This document shows, one piece after another, positions 42,377-50,519 of a stretch of 58,897 nt of DNA (positions are counted from its first letter, which is position 1; the number at the start of each line of letters is the position of its first letter). The notes under the pieces are model-generated. The model did not search any database. It had not been told where the DNA came from and worked only from the letters and a program-made list of their open reading frames with translations. The position numbers and the translations under genes were made by a program. This DNA comes from Micavibrio_A sp040381535 (GTDB taxonomy: Bacteria > Pseudomonadota > Alphaproteobacteria > Micavibrionales > Micavibrionaceae), in the NCBI GenBank assembly GCA_040381535.1, contig JBEIHF010000011.1, positions 1-58,897 of the forward strand, written 5' to 3'.

Positions 42377-44245
42377 ATGGCTATTCCTCCGCGATTTCTT
42401 GATGAATTGCGCTCGCGTATCACTTTGTCCGATATCATCGGCAAGCGCGTGCGGCTGACCCGCGCGGGGCGGGAATTCAAGGCGTGTTGTCCGTTCCACA
42501 ATGAAAAATCACCGTCATTTTACGTGAACGACGACAAACAATTTTATCATTGCTTCGGATGCGGCGCGCACGGATCTGTCATCGATTTCGTCATGCGCCA
42601 TGACAATCTGTCTTTCCCCGAGAGCGTCGCAACGCTCGCGGCAATGGCAGGTCTGCAGGTTCCGCAAAGTTCGCCCGAAGACATCGAAAAAGCGAAAAAA
42701 GAAAAATCGCTCTACACGCTGATGGACGATGCGGCGAAATGGATGGAGGCGCAATTGCGCAACCCGTCCAATAAAATTGCGTATGATTATATCCGTGAGC
42801 GTGGCGTGCCCGAAAATGTGCTCTCTGCGTTCCGCGTAGGTTATCTTCCCAAGGATATGCAATCCTTGCGCAAACATCTTACCATGCTCGGCTACACCGA
42901 CGCGCAGATGATCGAATGTTCGCTTTTGAAAACTTCCGAAAAATCGAAAGAGCCCTATGCGTTTTTCCGCGAGCGCGTGATGTTTCCCGTACCTGATAGA
43001 AGAGGGCGTATCGTCGCGTTCGGCGGGCGCATTCTGCCAGATCATTTGCGTGCGCCGGACCGCGGTGATTTCAAGCCGCCAAAGTATATTAACTCCTCCG
43101 ACACACCACACTTCCACAAAGGCAAGATGCTTTACGGCGAACCGCATGCCCGCATGGCGGCAGCGGACGGCCAGCTTGTCGTGGTGGTCGAAGGCTATCT
43201 CGATGTTATCGCATGTTTCCGCGCAGGATTTCGCGGGGCGGTCGCGCCCCTTGGCACCGCGCTCACCGAAGAGCAAATCCTCGTTCTGTGGAAGATCATC
43301 CCAAGTGAAGAAAAGATTCCAATTCTCTGTTTTGATGGAGATAATGCCGGACGTCGTGCGGCCTCTAGAGCATGCGAGCGCATTCTGCCGCTCCTCAAAG
43401 CCGACCATTCCGCCAAGATCGCATTTCTGCCTGAAGGGGAAGACCCAGACACGCTCATCAAGATCAAAGGAAAGGAAACCTTCGGCACGGTTTTGCAAAG
43501 CGCAATGAATCTCGTCGATTTCCTGTGGTACGACCACACGGACGGCAAAGCGTTCGATACCCCTGAAAGCCGCGCGGGACTGTCCAAAACGCTGGAAGAG
43601 ATTTGTTCGCGTATCACCGACCGCACGGTCCAGCATTATTACAAAGAGGCGTTTCGCGAGAAAATCCGCAAAGCCTTTGCCCCCCAACCGAGCCAGAAAC
43701 AACCATGGCAGCCGCAAGCCCAGCAGCCGTGGGGCGTGAGAAAGTTCGGGAAACAGCCAGTTTTGCAACCTGTGGCACCTTTGCGTCGCCCGACCTTCGG
43801 CAAGAGCGATCTGTATGCGCAGGCCCTTTTGGCCTGCCTGATCAACAATCCCGAGATCTACGGGGATATCGAGGAAGAGGCCGGACAGCTTAACTTTTCG
43901 GAAAATAGGCTTGACCGCTTGCGTCAGGCTGCTCTATCAACACTGAACCGTGGCTCCGGCCTTGACGTTCAGGGGCTTAAGGCCCATTTGACTGAACAGG
44001 GATACGGGGAGGAATTAGGTCGTCTTTTATCAGATTCCTTGTATACGCACGCATCATTTGCCAGAGCGAATTCCGACCCTGGGGCCGTATTGGCTTCATG
44101 GCAGGAAGCTTGGAAAGCGATGCAGGCACACGGAGCAAAGGGCGAACTCCGTCAGGCCATACAGGCCATGAAAGAGGACCTTTCCGAAGAAAATGAAAAC
44201 CGGCTGAATGCCCTGCGGGAAATCCGTAACATTTCAGACGGTTAA
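42377..44245 (+). CDS. dnaG: DNA primase
   Basis: Synthesises RNA primers for replication. The 622-residue protein has the N-terminal CHC2 zinc-binding domain (CCPFHNEKSPSFYV, HCFGCGAHG). Its Toprim catalytic core has VVVEGYLDVIACFRAGF and DGDNAGRRAA at about residues 270-325. A Gln/Pro-rich hinge near 440-465 leads to the C-terminal DnaB-interacting helical domain. Its position between yqeY and rpoD is the classic macromolecular synthesis arrangement. Confidence 0.98.
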   Translation: MAIPPRFLDELRSRITLSDIIGKRVRLTRAGREFKACCPFHNEKSPSFYVNDDKQFYHCFGCGAHGSVIDFVMRHDNLSFPESVATLAAMAGLQVPQSSPEDIEKAKKEKSLYTLMDDAAKWMEAQLRNPSNKIAYDYIRERGVPENVLSAFRVGYLPKDMQSLRKHLTMLGYTDAQMIECSLLKTSEKSKEPYAFFRERVMFPVPDRRGRIVAFGGRILPDHLRAPDRGDFKPPKYINSSDTPHFHKGKMLYGEPHARMAAADGQLVVVVEGYLDVIACFRAGFRGAVAPLGTALTEEQILVLWKIIPSEEKIPILCFDGDNAGRRAASRACERILPLLKADHSAKIAFLPEGEDPDTLIKIKGKETFGTVLQSAMNLVDFLWYDHTDGKAFDTPESRAGLSKTLEEICSRITDRTVQHYYKEAFREKIRKAFAPQPSQKQPWQPQAQQPWGVRKFGKQPVLQPVAPLRRPTFGKSDLYAQALLACLINNPEIYGDIEEEAGQLNFSENRLDRLRQAALSTLNRGSGLDVQGLKAHLTEQGYGEELGRLLSDSLYTHASFARANSDPGAVLASWQEAWKAMQAHGAKGELRQAIQAMKEDLSEENENRLNALREIRNISDG

Positions 44246-44337
44246 AAGACGATTTTAAGCGACTTGGGCTTTGAATTTAATGCGAATTCCGATTAAATGG
44301 GCGAATCGGTTAGAGATACGGATGCGAACAACATAAA

Positions 44338-46347
44338 ATGGCGATGACAAAGAAAACAACTCCCCCACCAAAACCAAAAGCGGTTCCGAAAAAAGTCGGT
44401 AAACCCGCTAAGGCCGCCAAAGGCGCCGAGAAGGAAAAAGATTCCGAAGGGGATGAAGCCACGGAAGGCACGACTGCGACCGCGACCAAAGGCACGCTGG
44501 CGCAGATCGTCAAAAAACTTATCACTAAAGGCAAAGAGCGCGGATACATCACCTATGATGAATTGAACGCCGCTCTGCCTGCCGAAGATTTTACATCCGA
44601 ACAAATCGAAGATGCGATGTCCACGCTCTCCGACGTCGGCATTCAAATGTCCGATGGCGGTGAAGAAGACGCCGAAGAAGAAAAAGAAGAAAAAAGCGAA
44701 TACGAATCCGGCGGTAACATTTCCGCCGACGACACGGGCCGTACAGACGACCCCGTACGTATGTATCTGCGCGAGATGGGTTCGGTTGAGTTGCTGTCCC
44801 GCGAAGGTGAGATTGCGATTGCAAAACGTATCGAGGCAGGCCGTGAACTTATGATTGGTGGTATCTGCGAAAGCCCGCTCGCGATTGAATCCTTGCTCGC
44901 ATGGTATGAAGCGCTTCAAAAGGGCGACATTCTTTTGCGCGAAGTAATCGACCTTGATGCAACTTACGGCACGCCCGAAGGCGCTGTTACCTGCGTTCCC
45001 GTACCGGGCGCGGTCCCATCGGATGAACCGGCGGAGCCTGTCGAAGGCGAAGAGGGCGCAACCGAAGGTGACGATGCAGACAACCCGTCTCTCGCCGCCA
45101 TGGAAGAAGAATTGAAGCCGCAAGTCTTCGAAAGCTTTGCCAAGATCAAAAAGACCTACAAGAAAATGCAGACGGCGCAAAAAGAACGTCTGGAATTTTT
45201 GACACAGGGTAAGGCACCGCCTCCTGAGTTGAACAAAAAGTACGACAAGCTTAAGGCCGAAATGGTTGGCCTGATGAACGAAGTGCGCATGAACAACGCG
45301 CGTATCGAACAGCTGGTCGAAGCTTTGCACAAGGTTAACCGCGAACTGGTGAACATGGAAGGTAAACTTCTGCGCCTTGCCACGGACGCGAAAGTGAAGC
45401 GCGAAGAATTCCTCGAAAACTATTACGGCCACGAACTCGACCCCAAATGGCTGGCCAAAGTGCGCAAGCTCGGTAAGAACTGGGAAAAATTCGCGGACAA
45501 ATCCGAAGAAAAAGTCAAAGAGGTGCGTGAGCAGATCGGCGTGATTTCCGAAGAGGCTATGTTGCCGATTTCCGAGTTCCGCCGCATCGCGGGAACGGTT
45601 CAAAAAGGCGAGCGCGAAGCTGCACGCGCGAAAAAGGAAATGGTTGAGGCCAACTTGCGTCTCGTTATCTCCATCGCAAAGAAATACACCAACCGCGGTT
45701 TGCAGTTCTTGGATTTGATCCAAGAAGGCAACATCGGTTTGATGAAGGCCGTCGATAAATTCGAATATCGCCGCGGTTACAAATTCTCTACTTACGCCAC
45801 ATGGTGGATCCGTCAGGCTATTACGCGTTCGATCGCCGACCAAGCCAGAACCATCCGTATTCCCGTGCACATGATCGAAACGATCAACAAACTAGTCCGC
45901 ACATCGCGCCAGATGATGCACGAAATAGGCCGCGAACCGACCCCTGAAGAATTGGCAGCGCGTCTGCACATGCCTTTGGACAAGGTCCGGAAGGTTTTGA
46001 AAATTGCAAAAGAACCCGTATCGCTGGAAACGCCGATCGGAGATGAAGAAGATTCATCTTTGGGTGATTTCATCGAGGACAAAAACGCGATCCTGCCTGT
46101 TGAGGCCGCAATCCATTCCAACCTGCGCGAAACCACGACCCGCGTTCTGGCGTCGCTTACGCCGCGTGAAGAGCGTGTGCTTCGCATGCGTTTCGGTATC
46201 GGCATGAACACCGACCACACGCTCGAAGAAGTGGGTCAACAGTTCAACGTTACGCGCGAACGTATCCGTCAGATCGAAGCCAAAGCGCTTCGCAAGCTTA
46301 AGCACCCGTCGCGTTCACGCAAACTGCGCAGTTTTTTGGATACATAG
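44338..46347 (+). CDS. rpoD: RNA polymerase primary sigma factor (sigma-70)
   Basis: The housekeeping sigma factor. It has 669 residues. A Lys/Pro/Ala-rich head leads to region 1.1 (ITYDELNAALPAE), then region 1.2 (DPVRMYLREMGSVELLSREG). A long acidic non-conserved insert (~residues 210-250) follows. Region 2 is LRLVISIAKKYTNRGLQFLD through KFSTYATWWIRQAI, the RpoD -10 recognition segment. Region 3 is next, and region 4 is HTLEEVGQQFNVTRERIRQI, recognising -35 elements. Consistent with TTGACA-type promoters seen in the window. A 92-nt gap separates it from dnaG. Confidence 0.98.
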   Translation: MAMTKKTTPPPKPKAVPKKVGKPAKAAKGAEKEKDSEGDEATEGTTATATKGTLAQIVKKLITKGKERGYITYDELNAALPAEDFTSEQIEDAMSTLSDVGIQMSDGGEEDAEEEKEEKSEYESGGNISADDTGRTDDPVRMYLREMGSVELLSREGEIAIAKRIEAGRELMIGGICESPLAIESLLAWYEALQKGDILLREVIDLDATYGTPEGAVTCVPVPGAVPSDEPAEPVEGEEGATEGDDADNPSLAAMEEELKPQVFESFAKIKKTYKKMQTAQKERLEFLTQGKAPPPELNKKYDKLKAEMVGLMNEVRMNNARIEQLVEALHKVNRELVNMEGKLLRLATDAKVKREEFLENYYGHELDPKWLAKVRKLGKNWEKFADKSEEKVKEVREQIGVISEEAMLPISEFRRIAGTVQKGEREAARAKKEMVEANLRLVISIAKKYTNRGLQFLDLIQEGNIGLMKAVDKFEYRRGYKFSTYATWWIRQAITRSIADQARTIRIPVHMIETINKLVRTSRQMMHEIGREPTPEELAARLHMPLDKVRKVLKIAKEPVSLETPIGDEEDSSLGDFIEDKNAILPVEAAIHSNLRETTTRVLASLTPREERVLRMRFGIGMNTDHTLEEVGQQFNVTRERIRQIEAKALRKLKHPSRSRKLRSFLDT

Positions 46348-46350
46348 GGC

Positions 46351-46749
46351 ATGCGCGACCTTATAGAAAAGATTGTGGAAGGTGATGACAGTCTTTTCGA
46401 AAAGCTGATCAAGAACCTCGTTGGAGGCAAAGTTCTTTGCTATGCAAAATCCGAAGACGAAGAGGGCTTGATCCTCAACTTCCTCAATTACGAGCTTGAA
46501 CAAGACGATGATATCGAATATATCCCATTGTTCACGGACGAAGACGAAGTGAACGAGTTTGTCGAGGAGGCCGATGTTCCCGATGGATATGAACTTTACG
46601 AATTTGAAGGCGATCTGTTCGCCGATCTGATGGCCGCCGATCAATATCTGATGATCAATCCCATGACGGGCGGTATCGTGTTTCAGGGCGCACATTTAAA
46701 AGTGTTCGCCACCGTCGCCAACGACGACATACCCACAGAGAAAAACTGA
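46351..46749 (+). CDS. SseB-N-like acidic protein behind rpoD
   Basis: A 132-residue acidic cytoplasmic protein. The layout resembles the SseB N-terminal domain: an early helix, VLCYAKSEDEEG strand, YIPLFTDEDEVNEFV, and a late LMINPMTGGIVF segment. Such domains are found in enhanced-sensitivity and toxin-accessory proteins but have no agreed function. It starts 3 nt after the rpoD stop and is followed by a terminator, so it is expressed with rpoD. The family call is tentative. Confidence 0.7.
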   Translation: MRDLIEKIVEGDDSLFEKLIKNLVGGKVLCYAKSEDEEGLILNFLNYELEQDDDIEYIPLFTDEDEVNEFVEEADVPDGYELYEFEGDLFADLMAADQYLMINPMTGGIVFQGAHLKVFATVANDDIPTEKN

Positions 46750-46759
46750 AAACAAAAAA

Positions 46760-46782
46760 CCCGCATGACGCGGGAATTTTTG
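46760..46782 (+). terminator. Terminator of the rpoD transcript
   Basis: CCCGC-ATGAC-GCGGG preceded by an A-run and followed by AATTTTT. It lies 10 nt after the SseB-like stop and can act in both directions for the convergent gene at 46796. Confidence 0.82.
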
Positions 46783-46795
46783 TGATTATTTGATC

Positions 46796-47959
46796 TTAGT
46801 TGAAGCTGTCCGTTGCCATGGTTTTCCTGGCAGCAGTTGTGCTTCCCGCAGAGAAAGATTTCACGGCGGGTTTTGCTTTCAACGAAGGAGCCATGACCAT
46901 GCCTTTGCTGCCATCAGGGGCAGGCGTCATTATGAGCATCGTGTTTGCAGGAGGAGGCGCGCTAGGATCTTTAGCCGATATAGGACTTGCCGTTACGGCA
47001 GGAGGAATAAATGTTGGCACGGGTTGTAGATCCGAAGGCGGGATCGGCTTCGCACCTAAGGTTGCTTGCGGAACGCCCGTCGCACCGATGGAAGATATAG
47101 GCGCCGCGGCCTGCGGAATGGCAGGTGCAGGCGCGACATAGGTTTGTGCGGTCGGTGCTGAGGCCACTGTTGCGGAAGGTTCGATGCTAGGCGTCATCGT
47201 TGGAACCGTTGGTGTCGCGGCTACGGGCAGAAGTTGTTGTGGCGTCGCCGGAACGGCAGGTGCCGAGACAGGCGGCAGTGCGGGAGCTTGCGCTCTCGGT
47301 GCTACGGGTGGAACCAGTTCAGGCGGCGTTGCATGTGTTTGATTGCTTGGAACAGCCTGCGGAGGAATATGCGAAGGCGCTAAAGCAATAGCTGGCTCCA
47401 CTGCTTTTAGAGGTGCTTGTAATTGTCCGACAGGAATGTAATTACCACCGCTGACGGGAGCCGATGTCGGGACATAAACTTTCGTTGGAATAGTGCCGAC
47501 CGTGTTTTGCTTCACATCCGTTTGCGGCAGTTGATAAGCCGTCAATGATTTTGAATCTTGTACATTTGCTTGCACTTTAGAAGGAACTGGTGCTTCGGGA
47601 GCAGGATATGCGCCGGATTTATAATCGCCCACACTTGCCACTTGTTTATAGGCGGTATCAATCGTGCAACGCGAATTTGCGCAGGCAGCATTCATCGGCG
47701 GGTTCACTGTGCATGTCGGATTGGCCGCCATGGTTTTGCCACAACGGGATTGGTAAAGAGTATCCAGTGTGGGGAGGTTGGATTTGTTGACGGGAACAAA
47801 ACCGCAATTGTCTCGGCAACTGTTGCTGACCAGCGCGCATTCCTCGTTAGTTGTGCAGCGCTGCATGGTGGCGGCAACCATCATGTCGGATGTTGCTGCT
47901 TGAGCGGCCATCGGCATGGCTGTAATAAGGGCTAAAAGGCTTAAAGTAATTCTTTTCAT
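46796..47959 (-). CDS. Secreted Cys-rich/Pro-Ala-rich protein
   Basis: A 387-residue exported protein with no recognised family. It has a signal peptide to about residue 21 (AQA/AT). A compact domain with eight cysteines follows at residues ~35-98 (RCTTNEECALVSNSCRDNCG, then SRCG, PTCTV, NAACANSRCTI), presumably disulfide-bonded. The remaining ~280 residues are Pro/Ala/Thr/Val-rich low complexity, probably an extended stalk. It could be a surface adhesin or wall-spanning protein (inference). An inverted repeat at 47994 precedes it. Confidence 0.72.
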   Translation of the reverse strand: MKRITLSLLALITAMPMAAQAATSDMMVAATMQRCTTNEECALVSNSCRDNCGFVPVNKSNLPTLDTLYQSRCGKTMAANPTCTVNPPMNAACANSRCTIDTAYKQVASVGDYKSGAYPAPEAPVPSKVQANVQDSKSLTAYQLPQTDVKQNTVGTIPTKVYVPTSAPVSGGNYIPVGQLQAPLKAVEPAIALAPSHIPPQAVPSNQTHATPPELVPPVAPRAQAPALPPVSAPAVPATPQQLLPVAATPTVPTMTPSIEPSATVASAPTAQTYVAPAPAIPQAAAPISSIGATGVPQATLGAKPIPPSDLQPVPTFIPPAVTASPISAKDPSAPPPANTMLIMTPAPDGSKGMVMAPSLKAKPAVKSFSAGSTTAARKTMATDSFN

Positions 47960-47993
47960 ATTGGCTCTCCCGAAATCACACGCTATGGATAAT

Positions 47994-48018
47994 ACTGGTT
48001 TAATCGGATAAAACCAGT
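47994..48018. repeat. Inverted repeat between the secreted-protein gene and the tRNA
   Basis: ACTGGTTT-N9-AAACCAGT, perfect 8-bp arms, 35 nt upstream of the minus-strand start at 47959. It overlaps a possible -10 (TATTAT on the minus strand), so it may be an operator; it could also be a hairpin. Confidence 0.45.
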
Positions 48019-48085
48019 GTTTTGTTCCATAAGGGTTTTTCCTCTATGGACAGGGCAGGGCACAATCGGCTAAATCGTTTTTATG

Positions 48086-48162
48086 GGGCCCTTAGCTCAG
48101 TTGGTTAGAGCGTTCCGCTCATAACGGAATGGTCGCTGGTTCGAGTCCAGCAGGGCCCACCA
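48086..48162 (+). tRNA. tRNA with CAT anticodon, probably tRNA-Ile2
   Basis: A complete 77-nt cloverleaf with encoded CCA. The acceptor stem is GGGCCCT/AGGGCCC, and the anticodon stem TTCCG/CGGAA encloses CTCATAA (anticodon CAT). CAT can mean Met or lysidine-modified Ile2. The D and T arms (CTTAGCTCAG, TGGTCGCTGGTTC) resemble tRNA-Ile2 of E. coli rather than elongator Met, so Ile2 is favoured; the first base pair also excludes an initiator-type mismatch. Confidence 0.95.
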
Positions 48163-48259
48163 TTCTCTCTCCTCACATCTACTTGCACAAGATTGGTGCT
48201 TTGCGGCATAATTTGTTAAAGTATTAGTTTCTCAGTTAATTTACATAGAAAAGGTAAGC

Positions 48260-48745
48260 ATGACCTCAAAAGTTAAAATGGTGAAGCCGGAAAACACGCT
48301 GAAGAAAAAAGTTGGCAGCGGCGGATTCAACGAGACCGACCTTATCAAAGCCCAACAAGGCATTGAGAATAACGATATTGATTTTCGCCCGCTCGCAAAT
48401 GATTTGCTTGCCGAACTCAACACGGTTTTGAAGGCGATCGAGGAAGACAAAATCTCCGTAGACAAACAATTCGCAGAGATTATGTATCCGATGTTGCAGC
48501 TTAAAGCCCAAGGCGGTCTGTTCAAATATCCGCTTGTCTCCCATATCAGCCATAAAGCGCTAGATTTTTTAGAAAATATTGACGGACCTGATGGGGATGT
48601 CATTAAGATCGTCGTCGCTTACCACAATTCCGTACAGGCAATGATCAAACTACAGCTCAAAGAGGTGGAGTCACCCGTGGGCAGCAAACTTGTGGCCGAA
48701 CTCGAGCAAGCCTTCGCGCGCTACAAAAAAGCCAAGGGGCTATAG
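48260..48745 (+). CDS. Hypothetical protein paired with a response regulator
   Basis: A 161-residue soluble helical protein with a basic N-terminus. The core (residues ~38-140) looks like a four-helix bundle (LANDLLAELNTVLKAIEED, PLVSHISHKALDFLENI, VIKIVVAYHNSVQAMIKLQL). A His in VSHISHKAL and another in YHNSV are visible, but no known histidine-kinase or HPt motif is complete. It lies 3 nt upstream of the CheY-like gene, so the two probably work together as a signalling pair (inference). Confidence 0.72.
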   Translation: MTSKVKMVKPENTLKKKVGSGGFNETDLIKAQQGIENNDIDFRPLANDLLAELNTVLKAIEEDKISVDKQFAEIMYPMLQLKAQGGLFKYPLVSHISHKALDFLENIDGPDGDVIKIVVAYHNSVQAMIKLQLKEVESPVGSKLVAELEQAFARYKKAKGL

Positions 48746-48748
48746 CAT

Positions 48749-49219
48749 ATGGCTTATGACTTCAAGTATGTAAAAGTTCTGGTGGTTGAAAGCTCCGTGC
48801 CTATGTTCCAATTGGTCAAAGGCGTTTTGAACCTTCTCACCGTTCCCGAAAAAAACGTTTACGCTTCCTACGAGGTGGAAGAGGCGTTTTTAAATTTCAA
48901 CCAGCTGAACCACGACATCATTCTGGTTGATTGGTTGCAAAATCCTGATCGCGGAATTTATCTCGCCAAAATGATCCGCCGACACAAAGACAGCGTCAAT
49001 CGATTCGTGCCGATCATCATGACCGCAGGTTCGAGCCACTTGGCGCGTGTGGTCAAAGCACGTGATGCAGGCATTTCCGAATATCTGGTGAAACCTTTTT
49101 CCGCCAAATCGCTGGCCGACCGGATCGTGCGTGTTATCGAAAAGCCGCGCGAATTCGTGGTCGGCGAGGAGTATGTCGGACCCGATCGCCGCGTCAAGCA
49201 ACAGCCTTTCGACGGCTAA
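48749..49219 (+). CDS. Atypical CheY-like response regulator
   Basis: A 156-residue receiver-domain protein. The phospho-acceptor is Asp61 in ILVDWLQNP. The switch Thr92 (MTAGSS) and conserved Lys115 (VKPFSAK) are present. The metal-binding acidic pair is reduced to Glu14 followed by Ser (VVESS) instead of Asp-Asp. The C-terminal tail has a GPDRR motif seen in several alphaproteobacterial receivers. There is no DNA-binding or enzymatic output domain. It is translated directly after the hypothetical helical protein at 48260. Confidence 0.87.
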   Translation: MAYDFKYVKVLVVESSVPMFQLVKGVLNLLTVPEKNVYASYEVEEAFLNFNQLNHDIILVDWLQNPDRGIYLAKMIRRHKDSVNRFVPIIMTAGSSHLARVVKARDAGISEYLVKPFSAKSLADRIVRVIEKPREFVVGEEYVGPDRRVKQQPFDG

Positions 49220-49338
49220 GACAGACGTAAGACTGAGGCCACACTCTCCGTCGGAAAAGCCGCGGGCTAATTGCAAAATATTCCTGAAACTTTTTAAGGG
49301 TTTGGTGCTGCGTCAGCGGGCTAAAACCGCATATATAT

Positions 49339-49367
49339 TATGTATAATAAGACTGTAAACCTGTCAA
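49339..49367 (-). promoter_or_regulatory. Near-consensus sigma-70 promoter firing leftward
   Basis: On the minus strand TTGACA, 17 nt, TACATA. The predicted start is near 49332 and transcription would run toward the 3' end of the response regulator gene. No minus-strand protein frame is convincing there. The 239-nt gap 49220-49458 otherwise holds only the hairpin at 49397. Confidence 0.45.
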
Positions 49368-49396
49368 TTTTTTTACTGGGAGAGGCGTGAATAAAC

Positions 49397-49428
49397 GGAA
49401 CCAACCACATAGGCCGCTTGTTGGTGCC
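49397..49428 (+). repeat. Hairpin in the leader of the EF-hand gene
   Basis: GGAACCAAC and GTTGGTGCC pair with one mismatch around a 14-nt loop, 31 nt upstream of the start at 49459. It may be a leader structure or an operator. Confidence 0.4.
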
Positions 49429-49458
49429 ACACTACATAATTGAAAAAGGATTATTACC

Positions 49459-50130
49459 ATGATTTCCAAGACAAATTTATTGATGGGCGCATGCGCTCTG
49501 TTGGCCGTGGCCAGCGTTATGATTGCCGAATTGGCCGAAGCTGAAACCACCCAAACGGTTACGGAGAAATCCAGCACGGTTAACCCCGACGGCAGTGTTT
49601 CTTATCAAACGCAATCTGTGACGACTAAAGACCCGAATGTACCTGCGGTGGCGGTAGTGCCCGGAACGACTGCTGTGGTTGTTCCATCTTCTGCGGCTGT
49701 CCCGGTTGTAACATTTTATTACTACAGCCCCAAAACAAAAAGCATTATGGCGTCAGGCGATCTCACCAACGATGTCATCGATATCTGGGATGCGAACAGC
49801 AACCATGTAATCGATAACCACGAATTCTACACCAATCAGATGGTTGTGTATGAACCTGTTGAATACAGCAAACGTACATACCAAGACATCGATCAGGATG
49901 GCATTGCCGAGCTGACTAAAGAAGAGTACACGCTACGTCTGCAACAGGTTCCTCACTACAAAACCGTCAATACGGACTCAAAAGACGGCCTGACGATGTT
50001 TGAATTCACGGGCGTTGGCTTTCAGGATGCCGATAACGATGAAGACAATCAAATCAGCTATGATGAGTTGAAAGAAGCTTTCTATCATCAAAAAGGTCTG
50101 ACCCCGAAACCGGAAAAAACCAACAAATAG
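49459..50130 (+). CDS. Exported multi-EF-hand protein
   Basis: A 223-residue exported protein with a signal peptide to about residue 28 (AEA/ET). A Thr/Val/Pro-rich linker leads to a domain of EF-hand-like loops: DANSNHVIDNHE (about 111-122), DIDQDGIAELTKEE (the best one, about 140), NTDSKDGLTMFE (about 170) and DADNDEDNQISYDE (about 190). Calcium binding in the periplasm or at the surface is likely; the partner is unknown. AAGGA precedes the ATG. The broken small gene at 50142 follows immediately. Confidence 0.85.
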   Translation: MISKTNLLMGACALLAVASVMIAELAEAETTQTVTEKSSTVNPDGSVSYQTQSVTTKDPNVPAVAVVPGTTAVVVPSSAAVPVVTFYYYSPKTKSIMASGDLTNDVIDIWDANSNHVIDNHEFYTNQMVVYEPVEYSKRTYQDIDQDGIAELTKEEYTLRLQQVPHYKTVNTDSKDGLTMFEFTGVGFQDADNDEDNQISYDELKEAFYHQKGLTPKPEKTNK

Positions 50131-50141
50131 GAGCTTCTCCT

Positions 50142-50317
50142 GTGTTCGATTTTTTCAAAAATATGTTTTTCCCTGTGATTCCAAAGCGGAATACACAGCC
50201 AAATTGGAGGCGGACCATCAACAGGACAAGGATATCCGTGAATCGCTGAGCGAAAAGCAGATAGACGGTGAACTGAAGCACACGATGGATGCTTCCGACC
50301 CCGTGGCAAAATACTAG
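50142..50317 (+). pseudogene. Small gene split by a -1 frame change at a slippery heptamer
   Basis: A GTG start at 50142 with AGGAG 8 nt upstream opens MFDFFKNMFFP. A different frame (-1) then continues with clearly protein-like, charged sequence (KAEYTAKLEADHQQDKDI ... MDASDPVAKY) to TAG at 50315. The switch point is TTTCCCT at 50168-50174, read T TTC CCT in the first frame, which fits the X XXY YYZ slippery pattern. The joined product would be ~59 residues. It may be a programmed frameshift, a recent mutation or a sequencing error. Confidence 0.45.
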
Positions 50318-50353
50318 CAATTCCGTCCGTCCCCTCTGACGGAAATGAAGCTG

Positions 50354-50380
50354 GCCCTCCTTTAAAGGAGGGCTGGTTTT
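50354..50380 (+). terminator. Rho-independent terminator
   Basis: GCCCTCCTTT and AAAGGAGGGC form a 10-bp palindromic stem followed by TGGTTTT. It ends the EF-hand transcript just before the rpsD promoter. Confidence 0.85.
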
Positions 50381-50382
50381 GT

Positions 50383-50410
50383 TTGACATGCCCTCAAAAA
50401 TGGCTATAAA
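50383..50410 (+). promoter_or_regulatory. Strong sigma-70 promoter of rpsD
   Basis: TTGACA and TATAAA separated by 16 nt. The predicted start is near 50417, leaving a ~100-nt leader before rpsD, long enough for autogenous control by S4, although no specific pseudoknot could be assigned. Confidence 0.75.
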
Positions 50411-50519
50411 CCAAGTATTCCCTCGAAGTAGTGGTTGAAATATCACTCGGTGAGCTTGCTCATTCCTAAAAAAGGCAATTGGGACAATAACTTATAAAAA
50501 ACCAGAAGGAACCTGACGT

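Noticed and set aside
44293..45870. A 525-codon open frame antisense to rpoD
   Set aside because: Phe/Arg-rich with no motif; a mirror of the codon bias of rpoD. Similar long antisense frames opposite dnaG (42515-43768), glycyl-tRNA synthetase (13167-14072) and gyrA were rejected for the same reason.
48086..48162. Calling the CAT tRNA elongator or initiator Met
   Set aside because: D and T arms fit Ile2 better, and the paired first acceptor base excludes the initiator; lysidine modification cannot be seen in DNA, so the call stays tentative.
49397..49428. A riboswitch in the EF-hand leader
   Set aside because: Only one imperfect hairpin; no known aptamer core.
50417..50519. A specific S4 autoregulatory pseudoknot in the rpsD leader
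   Set aside because: The leader is long enough, but no double pseudoknot could be traced by eye.
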